Shown piece after piece: positions 14,821 to 22,946 of a stretch of DNA of 32,823 bases. The DNA comes from Streptomyces griseus. Its GTDB lineage: Bacteria; Actinomycetota; Actinomycetes; Streptomycetales; Streptomycetaceae. Positions within the stretch are counted from its first letter, which is position 1; each line of letters starts with the position of its first letter. The notes under the pieces are model-generated. The model was not told the origin of the DNA. It searched no databases and worked only from the letters and a program-made list of their open reading frames with translations. The stretch is from the NCBI GenBank assembly GCA_002154345.1, contig MUNB01000114.1:1-32823 (forward strand), given 5' to 3'. The position numbers and the translations under genes were made by a program.

Positions 14821-15828
14821 TCAGCGGGGCGCCTTCGCGGTGGAGCCCCGGACCACCAGCTCCGGCTCGAACAGCAGCTCGTCGGGCGGGACCGATCCGC
14901 CCTGGATGCCCGCACAGAGCAGTTCGACGGCGGCCCGGCCCATGGCTTCGATGGGCTGGCGGATCGTGGTGAGCGGGGGTTCGGTGCAGTTCATGAACGC
15001 CGAGTCGTCGTAGCCGACGACCGAGATGTCGGACGGCACTCCGAGACCGCGCCTGCGGGCCGCCCGCACGGCGCCGAGCGCCAGGGGGTCGCTGGCGCAG
15101 ATGATGCCGGTGACGCCCCGCTCCAGCAGCCGGGAGGCCGCCGCCTGGCCGCCCTCCAGGGAGAACATCGAGCGCTCGACATGCGCCTCGGCCAGCTCCC
15201 CGCCGGTGGCCTCGGCGACGGACCGGGCCGCGGCGAGCTTGCGGCGGGAGGGGACATGGTCGGAGGGGCCCATGACCACGCCGATGCGCTCGTGGCCGAG
15301 GGAGGCGAGGTGGCGCCAGGCGCGCTCGATCGCGACCGCGTCGTCGCAGGAGACGCAGGGGAAGTCCAGTCCTTCTATGGGGGCGTTGATCAGGACGACC
15401 GGGATACGGCGCTCGGCGAGCCGGTGGTAGTGCTCGTGGGCCTCGTCGGCCTGGGCGAACAGACCGCCGGCGAAGACCACCCCGGAGACCTGCTGCTGGA
15501 GCAGGAGGTCCACATAGTCCGCTTCCGAGACGCCCCCCTTGGTCTGGGTGCACAGCACGGGGGTGAGGCCCTGCTGGGCGAGGGCGCCGCCGATCACCTC
15601 GGCGAAGGCGGGAAAGATCGGGTTCTGCAGTTCGGGCAGGACGAGACCGACGAGCCGGGCGCGCTCGCCCCGCAGCTGGGTGGGCCGCTCGTAGCCGAGG
15701 ACGTCCAGGGCCGTCAGCACGGACTGCCGGGTGGTCCGGGACACCCCGGGCTTGCCGTTGAGCACCCGGCTCACCGTGGCCTCGCTGACCCCAACCTTCT
15801 TGGCAACCTGAGCAAGTCGTCGCGTCAT
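14821..15828 (-). CDS. LacI/GalR-family regulator (MalR-like)
   Basis: The 335-residue protein has the LacI helix-turn-helix (LAQVAKKVGVSEATVSRVLNGKPGVS), the hinge region and a periplasmic-binding-protein-like effector domain with IPVVLINAPIEGLDFPCVSCDD and the C-terminal DISVVGYDDSAF and LTTIRQP blocks. From memory it resembles Streptomyces MalR/Reg1 over the DNA-binding domain (SEATVSRVLNGKPGV, LDVLGYERP), which represses maltose and alpha-glucan genes. The ATG at 15828 is followed upstream by an array of CGCAA repeats. The next gene upstream on this strand encodes an alpha-1,3-glucanase-like enzyme, so control of glucan degradation is a reasonable guess. The effector sugar is unknown; MalR itself is usually encoded elsewhere, so this may be a paralogue. 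Confidence 0.9.
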   Translation of the reverse strand: MTRRLAQVAKKVGVSEATVSRVLNGKPGVSRTTRQSVLTALDVLGYERPTQLRGERARLVGLVLPELQNPIFPAFAEVIGGALAQQGLTPVLCTQTKGGVSEADYVDLLLQQQVSGVVFAGGLFAQADEAHEHYHRLAERRIPVVLINAPIEGLDFPCVSCDDAVAIERAWRHLASLGHERIGVVMGPSDHVPSRRKLAAARSVAEATGGELAEAHVERSMFSLEGGQAAASRLLERGVTGIICASDPLALGAVRAARRRGLGVPSDISVVGYDDSAFMNCTEPPLTTIRQPIEAMGRAAVELLCAGIQGGSVPPDELLFEPELVVRGSTAKAPR

Positions 15829-15830
15829 GC

Positions 15831-15888
15831 CGCAAGGTTAGCGCAAGCAGCGCAAACACTTGACTTATCGACGCAAGGATTGCACGCA
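15831..15888. promoter_or_regulatory. Four CGCAA(G/A) repeats before the LacI-type gene
   Basis: CGCAAG or CGCAAA occurs at 15831, 15842, 15851 and 15872 on the plus strand, spaced 11, 9 and 21 bases, close to whole helical turns. A TGCACGC at 15881 may extend the array. CAAG and CTTG halves also face each other within it. This is consistent with cooperative LacI-type binding and autorepression. Confidence 0.55.
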
Positions 15889-15963
15889 TAGGGGGCACTT
15901 CCCGGCCATCGGGAAGCACCCCCTTGCGATCACTCGTTCGCGGTCACGTGGGCACCCTCCGGG

Positions 15964-18900
15964 CTACGGGTTGATGTCGATCGTGAAGCCGGGTGTGGTG
16001 TTCTTGATGTCCTGCGCGTTGCCGCTGAGCTTCAGACCGTTGAAGGTGACCTCGCCGACGGCGGGACCCTGCCCGGCCTCCGGCATCTCGTTGGCCCACA
16101 GCCCGAAGCCGGACTTGGCGTCGAAGGCGTCACCGCTCTTGCGGGCTCCGGAGATGGAGACGTCGGTGAGCACGGTGTCCTTGATCGGGAACTGCGGCTG
16201 TCCGCCGACGTAGTTCGTCTGGAACATGATCCCGCTGTAGGTGGGATCGACGATGTCGACGTTGTTGATGCGAATGCCCTGGAACACCTTGGACGCCGAG
16301 AACAGCCAGATGCCGGGGAAGGTCTGCGTGCCCCAGAAGTGACCGCCCGCGCGCACGATCGAGACGTTCTCGATCGTCGTCGGTTCGGTCCCGAAGCCGT
16401 TCATCGGGTAGCCGAAGTCCAGCGAGCTGACGGTGATCCCGGAGTACACCAGGGTGTCGGCGATATGGATGTTGCGGAAGGTGTTGTCGTAGCCGCCGTA
16501 GACGGCGACACCGGCCGCGCGCCAGGTGAGGATCGAGGTGAGGTTCTCGTAGACGTTGTTCTTCATGTCCGCTCCCCCGGCGTCGATCGCCGAGAAGAGC
16601 GCGAAGCTGTCGTCACCGGTGGCCCGCGCCTCGTTGTTGGTCACGAGGTTGTCGGTGGACCCGTTGGTCATGTTGACGCCGTCGGCGAACATGTTGCGGA
16701 TCCGGGAGTTCTTGATGGTGATGTCGTCGGTGTTGGCGCCCCAGTAGAGGCACACCATGTGCTCGTTCCAGATGTTGTCGATCACGATGTCCGAGACGTT
16801 GGAGAAGTCGAACACCTTGCCCGGCCCGTCGATCCGGGACGTGTAGTTGCCGAAGTACGCGAAGTTCGCGAACGACGACCCCTTGGCACTGGCCTCGGCC
16901 CGAAAGCCGATGTCGGTGTTGTCCTGGGTGGCCGGGGCGTTGAAGCGGGTGTACCAGGGTCCGGCGCCGACCACCTGGACGGCCTTGCCGTACACCTGGA
17001 ACTTGCTCGCCGTGCTGTACTCCCCCGCCGGGAGGTAGACGCCCACCAGTGTGCCGGTGGTGTCCATGCGGACCTTGTCCAGGGCGTTCTGGACGTCCTG
17101 GTGGGTGAAGCCGGTCGGCACGGTGTACGTCGCCGGGTCCGGGTTGGCGACCGGGGCGACCTGCTCCAGGTTGATGAAGTCGATCGCGTACGTGGAGGTG
17201 TTGGCGCTGTCCTTCTGGAGCCGGATCTTCGATCCCGCCGGGACGGTCTTGCCCAGCATCACGTTCGCCTCGTCGTAGATGTGACGGGGCGCCCCGGAGC
17301 CCGGGGAGTTGCCGGGAGCGGTCTCGTTCCCGTACAGCCAGGCGTACTTGGAGGTGAGGTCGATCGCCTTGAGGAAGACGCCGTCCACGTAGACGTTCAG
17401 CGTGGAGTCGATGCCGTCGCCGCCCGGGGCATCCGGGATGGAGAACCGGGTCACCAGGGTGTTGGTCGAGGCCCTGGTGGTGAACTCCACATAGTTTCCG
17501 GTGTTGTTGAGCGTGACGGCCTTGCGGCCCGAGGCCTCGCCCGCGATGTCGCCGACGGTCCGGTTCGGGCCGACGACCTGGGCGCCGCCGCCGGTCGTGC
17601 CGTCCTCCGCCTCGTACATGTCGTACGGCATGTTGGCGCCGCGTCCGACGAAGAGCGCCTGGGTGGAGGTGTTGTTCTCGCGCTTGACCGGCAGTTCGTT
17701 GGCGTCGTCCGCGATCACGGTCCGTACGGTGTACGAGCCGTTGGCCGCGGTCCAGGTGCCCAGCGGGACCGGCGCGGTGGTGGCGCCCGCCGCGATGGCC
17801 CCGTCGTGGGCGCCGGTGAGGGTCTTCACCGTGGCGCCCTTGCTGTCGACGAGGGTCAGCGTGATGCCGTGGCTGCCGCCCGCCGAGGCCACCGTGCCCT
17901 GGTTCTTGAGCGCGACGGAGAAGGTGACCGTGTCGCCCTCGGAGGCGGCCGAGGGCGAGGTGGTGACCGCGGCGGCGACCAGGTCGGAGCTGGAGACCGG
18001 CTTCACGACCAGCGGTGAGGCGCTGGTGTAGGTGTTGTTGGTCTCGTTCTGCTCGATGACCTCGTCCGCCGGGTCGGCAACCGCGCTCAGCTCGTAACTG
18101 CCCGCGTTCCGGGCCCCGATGGAGGCGCTGACCTCGGTGGAGGCGCCCGACGCGAGTGCTCCTACGGCGGCCGTGGCGACCTTGGTGGAGCCGAGCCGGA
18201 GCTCGACCTCGCTGGCCGGAGCCGCGAGCGCTCCGGCGTTGCGGACGGTCGCGGTCAGGGTGATCTCGTCCGTCTCCACCGGTGCGGCGGGTTCGGCGGT
18301 GATGCCGGTGACCTGGAGGTCCGGGTTGGCCGCCGGAGCGCCCAGCACCTGGAACTCCGCCACCTGGCCGGCTCCGGAGCCGCTGTTGGCGGTGAACTTC
18401 AGCTGGACGTCGGCGACGCGTGCGGAGACCGGGATGGTCACCGTGTTGCCGGACGCGGGGCTGAAGTCGTAGTCCTTGGCGGCGGACAGGGAGGTGAAGG
18501 ACGAGGCGTTCTGTTCGCGGCCGAGGACCTCGATCCGCTGGGTGCGCGGACCCCAGCTGCTGTCGGGGTTGAGCTTGACGACGATGTTCTCGGTGTCGGC
18601 GTTGGAGCCGAGCTTCACGGTGAGGGTGTTCGGGTAGCTGCCGCCCGCACCCTCCCAGTAGGTGGAGGTGCTGTTGTCGTTGGCGTTCTCCGCGACGAAG
18701 GTGTGGACCACGGAGGAGGCGGTGATCGGCTTGTTCACGGCGAGGTTGGACGCGGAGCCGCTCTGCCCGTTGCGGGTGACGGTGTTGCTGTCGGCGGAGA
18801 CGTTGCCCGCCGCGTCCTTGGCCCGTACGACGTAGCTGACCGTGGTGGACGCCGACTGGGTGTCGGTGTACGTCAGCACATCGCCCGCGACGCTGCCGCG

Positions 18901-20253
18901 CAGCACGTTGTTGGCGTAGACGTCGTAGCCGGTCACGCCCTTGTTGTCGGTGGACGCCTGCCAGGTCAGCCTGACCGAGCCGCTGGACGGTTCGGTGTAC
19001 GCCAGTGCGGAGGGGGCGGTGGGCGCCTGGGTGTCGCCGGTGCCGCCGCCGCGGGTGACGGTGTTGCTGTTGCCCGAGACGTTGCCCGCCGCGTCCTTGG
19101 CGCGGACGAAGTAGCTGACGTCCTGCCCGGCCGGGCGGGTGTCGGTGTACGTGGTGACGTCGCCCGCGACGCTGGTGAGGAGGGTGCCGTCGGCGTAGAT
19201 GTCGTAGCCGGTGACGGCCTTGTCGTCCGTCGACGCCTTCCAGGTCAGCCGGATCTGCCCGGTGGCGGGCTCGGTGAACGCGAGGTTCGTCGGCGCGGTC
19301 GGGGCCTCGGTGTCGCCGGTGGTGGGCCCGTAGATCTCCAGTTCGGCCAACTGGGCCGCTTGCGCCCCGGTGTTGGCGCTGACCAGGACGCGGACATAGC
19401 GCGTCGTCGTGGCGTCGAAGCTGATCGTCGCCGACTGTCCGCCCGCCGCGTCGAAGCGGTAGGCCTTGGCAGCGGTGAGGTCGGTGAAGTCCGTGCCGTT
19501 GGCGCTGCCCTGGAGCTTCAGGGTCTGGCTGCGGGCCGCCCAGCCGTCGGGCAGTCGCAGGACCACCCGGTCCACGCCGAGCGATGCGCCCAGGTCCGCC
19601 TGGATCCACTGCGGCAGCTGGTCGTCGCGGCTCGCCCAGTAGCTGTCGCGGTTGCCGTCGTTGGCGTTGGCCGGGGTCCGTGCGCCGTTGCTGCTGCTGG
19701 CGGTGAGGGTCTTGCCGGCGGCGAGGTCGGCCGAGGACTCGCCGGCGCCCCGGACCTCCAGTTCGGAGAGCTGGGCGGCCTGCCAGCCGGTGTTGGCGGT
19801 GATGTTGACGCGGACGAACCGGGTCAGGGTGGCCGGGAACGCGATGGTGACCTCGTTCGCGGCGCCCGGGGCGAAGGTGTACGTCGCGGAGTTCTTCAGG
19901 GTCGCGAAGCTGGTGCCGTCGGCGCTGCCCTGGAGGGACAGCGTCTGGGTGCGGGTCTCCCAGCCCGCCGGAAGGGTCAGCTTCACCTCGTCGACGCGGG
20001 TGCCGGCGCCCAGGTCGGCCTGGACCCACTGGGGCAGTCCGCCCCCGGCGCTCTCCCAGTACGTGGACCGGTTTCCGTCGGTGATGTTGGACGCGCCGTA
20101 CTCCGCGTGCGCGCTGCTCGCGGCCGCGGCCCGGCCCGCGGCGAGGTTGGGACCGTCGGCCGCCGAGGCGGTGAGCGACGGCCAGCCGATCATCAGAAGA
20201 CTGGTCGTGACCAAGGCGGATATCGCCCGCCATCTCCAGCGTTGGGCTCTCAT
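15964..20253 (-). CDS. Secreted multimodular GH87-type alpha-1,3-glucanase
   Basis: The 1429-residue preprotein has a signal peptide (about 1-31, cleavage near ASA). Modules in order, with approximate limits: two F5/8-type-C (discoidin) domains (34-168, 175-310), two fibronectin III domains (316-400, 408-493), a third discoidin domain (503-648), two CARDB adhesion-like domains (652-760, 765-880), a CBM6/35-like domain starting YEAEDGTTGGG (890-1040), and a C-terminal right-handed beta-helix (1050-1429). The beta-helix contains MFADGVNMTNG and ATGDDSFALF. Asp1191, Asp1214 and Asp1215 show the 0/+23/+24 spacing I recall for the three catalytic Asp of GH87 alpha-1,3-glucanases. It should degrade alpha-1,3-glucan (mutan, fungal wall) outside the cell. 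The downstream LacI-type regulator on the same strand may control it. A mycodextranase-type specificity is the main alternative. Confidence 0.87.
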   Translation of the reverse strand: MRAQRWRWRAISALVTTSLLMIGWPSLTASAADGPNLAAGRAAAASSAHAEYGASNITDGNRSTYWESAGGGLPQWVQADLGAGTRVDEVKLTLPAGWETRTQTLSLQGSADGTSFATLKNSATYTFAPGAANEVTIAFPATLTRFVRVNITANTGWQAAQLSELEVRGAGESSADLAAGKTLTASSSNGARTPANANDGNRDSYWASRDDQLPQWIQADLGASLGVDRVVLRLPDGWAARSQTLKLQGSANGTDFTDLTAAKAYRFDAAGGQSATISFDATTTRYVRVLVSANTGAQAAQLAELEIYGPTTGDTEAPTAPTNLAFTEPATGQIRLTWKASTDDKAVTGYDIYADGTLLTSVAGDVTTYTDTRPAGQDVSYFVRAKDAAGNVSGNSNTVTRGGGTGDTQAPTAPSALAYTEPSSGSVRLTWQASTDNKGVTGYDVYANNVLRGSVAGDVLTYTDTQSASTTVSYVVRAKDAAGNVSADSNTVTRNGQSGSASNLAVNKPITASSVVHTFVAENANDNSTSTYWEGAGGSYPNTLTVKLGSNADTENIVVKLNPDSSWGPRTQRIEVLGREQNASSFTSLSAAKDYDFSPASGNTVTIPVSARVADVQLKFTANSGSGAGQVAEFQVLGAPAANPDLQVTGITAEPAAPVETDEITLTATVRNAGALAAPASEVELRLGSTKVATAAVGALASGASTEVSASIGARNAGSYELSAVADPADEVIEQNETNNTYTSASPLVVKPVSSSDLVAAAVTTSPSAASEGDTVTFSVALKNQGTVASAGGSHGITLTLVDSKGATVKTLTGAHDGAIAAGATTAPVPLGTWTAANGSYTVRTVIADDANELPVKRENNTSTQALFVGRGANMPYDMYEAEDGTTGGGAQVVGPNRTVGDIAGEASGRKAVTLNNTGNYVEFTTRASTNTLVTRFSIPDAPGGDGIDSTLNVYVDGVFLKAIDLTSKYAWLYGNETAPGNSPGSGAPRHIYDEANVMLGKTVPAGSKIRLQKDSANTSTYAIDFINLEQVAPVANPDPATYTVPTGFTHQDVQNALDKVRMDTTGTLVGVYLPAGEYSTASKFQVYGKAVQVVGAGPWYTRFNAPATQDNTDIGFRAEASAKGSSFANFAYFGNYTSRIDGPGKVFDFSNVSDIVIDNIWNEHMVCLYWGANTDDITIKNSRIRNMFADGVNMTNGSTDNLVTNNEARATGDDSFALFSAIDAGGADMKNNVYENLTSILTWRAAGVAVYGGYDNTFRNIHIADTLVYSGITVSSLDFGYPMNGFGTEPTTIENVSIVRAGGHFWGTQTFPGIWLFSASKVFQGIRINNVDIVDPTYSGIMFQTNYVGGQPQFPIKDTVLTDVSISGARKSGDAFDAKSGFGLWANEMPEAGQGPAVGEVTFNGLKLSGNAQDIKNTTPGFTIDINP

Positions 20254-20397
20254 GGCTCCCCGATCTTCGGCCTCGGCGCAGGGCGCGTCGAGGGCGCGGC
20301 TCTGTGACCGCAGCCAGGGAACATGAATTTCTGCGTATGCTGCGGCCTGTTTTGCGTTGTGCCGTCAGAGAGTTGCAGAGAAATGAGAGACCGTCCA

Positions 20398-20420
20398 CCG
20401 TTTCGGCAACAGCCGAACGG
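20398..20420. terminator. Small hairpin downstream of the subtilase
   Basis: CCG-TTTCGGC-AACA-GCCGAA-CGG forms a six-base-pair stem (TTCGGC/GCCGAA) extended by three more pairs past a bulged T, with a four-base loop. It follows the larger hairpin when read on the minus strand and may reinforce termination. Confidence 0.4.
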
Positions 20421-20423
20421 CCG

Positions 20424-20466
20424 GGCCGGGGAGCGGATTCCGCCGCGCGGTCACCGCTCCCCGGCC
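20424..20466 (-). terminator. Strong hairpin terminator after the subtilase gene
   Basis: GGCCGGGGAGCGG (20424-20436) and CCGCTCCCCGGCC (20454-20466) pair perfectly over 13 bases around a 17-base loop. It starts 37 bases past the subtilase stop on the minus strand. No T-run follows, as is common for Streptomyces terminators. It insulates the subtilase from the glucanase promoter. Confidence 0.75.
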
Positions 20467-20503
20467 CCGTGGCGGGGATCCGGGCCGGCCTTCCGACGGA
20501 TCG

Positions 20504-21694
20504 TCAGAGGCCGCCGGTGTACAGCAGCCGGTCGGGCGAGCCCTGGCCGAGGCCGGAGAGCACGTCGGGGGTGGCCGTGTCGGTGAGCCACCGGGCGACG
20601 GCGGCGGGCGAGGCCGAGGGGTTCTCCTGCTTGTAGAGCGCGGCGACGCCCGCGACGTGCGGGCTGGCCATCGAGGTGCCGTTCAGCGCGACGGTGCCGC
20701 CGCCGAGGCGGGCGGAGACGATGTCGGCTCCGGGGGCGTACAGCTCCAGGCAGGAGCCCCAGTTGCTGAACGAGGTCTCCCGGTCCTGCCGGTCGCTCGC
20801 GCCGACCGTGACCACGCCGTCCGCGGCCGCCGGGGACACGTCGCAGGCGTCCCGGTCGTCGTTGCCGGCGGCCACGACGGGCAGCACGCCCGCGTCGGCG
20901 ACGGACTCGACCGCCGCGTCGACGGCAGAGGAGCGGGCGCCGCCGAGCGAGGCGTTCAGCACGGCCGGGGCCGTGCCACGCGCGGCGTCCTTGGCGACCC
21001 AGTCGAACCCGGCGAGGATGCCGGCCCAGGTGCCGCGGCCCTCGCAGTTCAGGACGCGTACGTTGACCAGCGAGACGTCCTGGGCCACGCCGGAGGTCGC
21101 GCCGCCGACCGTGCCCGCGACATGCGTGCCGTGGCCGTTGCAGTCCATGCCGCCGCGGCCGTCCCCGATGGCGTCGAACCCGTTCACGACCCGGCCGCCG
21201 AATTCGCTGTGCGCGGCGTCGATTCCGGTGTCGACGACGTACGCCTTGACGCCCTTGCCGGTGGCCGTGGTGGTGAAGGTGTCGTCCAGCGGCAGGGCAC
21301 GCTGGTCGATGCGGTCGGTGCCCCAGCCGGCCGCGGGGGCCCGGAAGAGGCCTCCCGCCCTGGGCGCCTCCACCGCCACCTCGGCGTTCTCCTCGACGGC
21401 GAGGACGCCGGGGACGGTCCGTACGGCTTCGAGCTCGGTGGCGGTGAGCGTGGCGGCGAAGCCGTGCAGGACGTTTCCGTACGTGAACAATGGGCTGAGC
21501 CCGAACTCCCGCAGGACGGTCTCCGGCGAGAGTTCGGGCTCCAGGGTGACGATGTACTGCCCGGGTACGGCCCGGGTGGACTGCTCCACCAGGACCCCTT
21601 CCGGTCCGGTGTCGGCCGAGGCCGTAGTCTGTACGGCGATCAGCGGAGCGACCAGCAGCAGAGCGGCCGTGGCCCAGCGGGCGGGCAGGCGCAT
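20504..21694 (-). CDS. Secreted subtilisin-like serine protease (S8, proteinase K type)
   Basis: The 396-residue preproprotein has a signal peptide (1-27), an I9 inhibitor propeptide (about 45-108, containing QYIVTLEPELSPETVLREFG and HGFAATLT) and an S8 catalytic domain. The catalytic residues are Asp155 in YVVDTGID, His188 in NGHGTH and Ser341 in NGTSMASPH, with Asn278 in VAAGND forming the oxyanion hole. Four cysteines at 185, 217, 284 and 315 could form two disulfides, as in proteinase K relatives. The ATG at 21694 has a GAGGAG site six bases upstream; an upstream in-frame extension has no signal-like start. The enzyme should be an extracellular endopeptidase activated by propeptide removal. 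It follows rppA on the same strand after 99 bases but is probably a separate transcript. Confidence 0.95.
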   Translation of the reverse strand: MRLPARWATAALLLVAPLIAVQTTASADTGPEGVLVEQSTRAVPGQYIVTLEPELSPETVLREFGLSPLFTYGNVLHGFAATLTATELEAVRTVPGVLAVEENAEVAVEAPRAGGLFRAPAAGWGTDRIDQRALPLDDTFTTTATGKGVKAYVVDTGIDAAHSEFGGRVVNGFDAIGDGRGGMDCNGHGTHVAGTVGGATSGVAQDVSLVNVRVLNCEGRGTWAGILAGFDWVAKDAARGTAPAVLNASLGGARSSAVDAAVESVADAGVLPVVAAGNDDRDACDVSPAAADGVVTVGASDRQDRETSFSNWGSCLELYAPGADIVSARLGGGTVALNGTSMASPHVAGVAALYKQENPSASPAAVARWLTDTATPDVLSGLGQGSPDRLLYTGGL

Positions 21695-21793
21695 GCATTC
21701 TCCTCGGGGTGGGGATCCGTTCACGGAGCGAGTGCATCCGCGAAGTGCGAACACCCGTTCCTTCGTCCCCGCCCGCCGGTCGCCTTAGCGGGT

Positions 21794-22912
21794 TCAGCCG
21801 GACAGCGCAACGCCCGCGGTCAGCTCCAGCTCGTCGAGGTCGTGGTCGACACCGGCCCGGAGGTCGTCGTTCGCCCAACTGCCGACGGCCACCTCGGCGG
21901 TGATGCCGGGTCCGAAACCGGCGATGAGCCCCTGCGCGGACTCGGCGGCGCCGCCGTCGTCGAAGAGCCGCGCCAGCGCGTCGAAGACGACGGAGCTGGC
22001 GATGTTGCCGCGTTCGGTGAGCGTGGCCCGGCTGTAGCGGAACATCTCCGGCGGCAGCTTCAGGAAGTGGCAGAGGTCGTCCAGAATGCGCGGCCCGCCC
22101 GCGTGGACGATGAAGAAGTCCATGTCCGGGACGGACCAGCCGTGCAGGTCGACCAGGTCCTGGAGCACCGGGGCGAGCATCTCCATGGTGCCCGGGACCC
22201 GCTTGTCCAGCAGGAAGTGGAACCCGGTGTCGCGGACCGCGTAGGAGATCCAGTCCTCGGTGTCGGGCACCAGGTGGGAGCCGTTGCGCTCCAGCCGCAT
22301 GCCGGTCCCGCCCTGCCCCCGTACGACGGCGGCGGAGAGGGCGTCCCCGAAGAGCCCGTTGGAGAGCAGCGAGCCCACGCCGATGTCGGTGGGCTGGTAG
22401 CAGAGCGAGCAGAACTCGCAGGAGACGATGAGGACGTTGGCCTCGGGATAGGCCACGCAGAAGTCGTGCGCGCGGTTGATGGCCGCGCCGCCCGCCGCGC
22501 AGCCGAGCTGGGCGATGGGCAGTTGGCGGGTCTCGGCCCTGAAGCCCATGGTGTTGATGAGCCATGCGGTCAGCGAGGGCATCATGAAGCCCGTGCAGGA
22601 GACGTAGACGATCAGGTCGATCTCGGACGGGTCGGTCTCGGCGTTGGCGAGGGCCGCCCGGACGACTTCGGGGACCCGCCTCTTGGCCTCGGCCTCGTAC
22701 ACCCGGTTGCGGTGCTCGAATCCGGGGTGCTTCAGGGTCTCCTCGATGGGCTGCACGAGGTGCCGGGTCTGGACGCCGGTGTTCTGGATGAGCCGCAGGA
22801 CGAGGTCGCGCTGCGGGTGCCCGTCGTGGGTCTCGCGGGCCAGGTCCAGGGTCTGCTGCATCGTGATGATGTGCTCGGGCACAGCGATGGCGGGTCTGCA
22901 CAGGGTCGCCAT
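21794..22912 (-). CDS. rppA: 1,3,6,8-tetrahydroxynaphthalene synthase (type III PKS)
   Basis: The 372-residue chalcone-synthase-fold protein is nearly identical in pattern to S. griseus RppA as I recall it: it starts MATLCRPAIAVPEH, and the catalytic triad falls at the RppA numbering, Cys138 in LPIAQLGCAAGG, His270 in FFIVHAGG and Asn303 in TERGNIASS. Cys106 in YVSCTGFMMP is also conserved. It condenses five malonyl-CoA to 1,3,6,8-tetrahydroxynaphthalene, which oxidises to flaviolin and feeds the perylenequinone (HPQ) melanin pathway. The ATG has a GAGGAG site. It lies 34 bases downstream of the P450 gene on the same strand, forming an operon in which the P450 would couple the naphthalene or flaviolin product oxidatively. 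Confidence 0.97.
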   Translation of the reverse strand: MATLCRPAIAVPEHIITMQQTLDLARETHDGHPQRDLVLRLIQNTGVQTRHLVQPIEETLKHPGFEHRNRVYEAEAKRRVPEVVRAALANAETDPSEIDLIVYVSCTGFMMPSLTAWLINTMGFRAETRQLPIAQLGCAAGGAAINRAHDFCVAYPEANVLIVSCEFCSLCYQPTDIGVGSLLSNGLFGDALSAAVVRGQGGTGMRLERNGSHLVPDTEDWISYAVRDTGFHFLLDKRVPGTMEMLAPVLQDLVDLHGWSVPDMDFFIVHAGGPRILDDLCHFLKLPPEMFRYSRATLTERGNIASSVVFDALARLFDDGGAAESAQGLIAGFGPGITAEVAVGSWANDDLRAGVDHDLDELELTAGVALSG

Positions 22913-22946
22913 GGGTTCTCCTCGTGTCTCGGAGCGGAGGCTCTCG

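Noticed and set aside
18750-19320. Repeated DNA considered as a CRISPR-like or satellite array
   Set aside because: The repeats are two FN3 protein modules within one gene, with codon-level periodicity and no spacers.
16613-20398. A 1261-codon minus-strand frame overlapping the glucanase
   Set aside because: It is a shifted frame, extremely rich in Arg and Gly, without domain features.
20451-22901. An 816-codon minus-strand frame across the subtilase and rppA genes
   Set aside because: It is a shifted frame over two genes with complete catalytic motifs in other frames.
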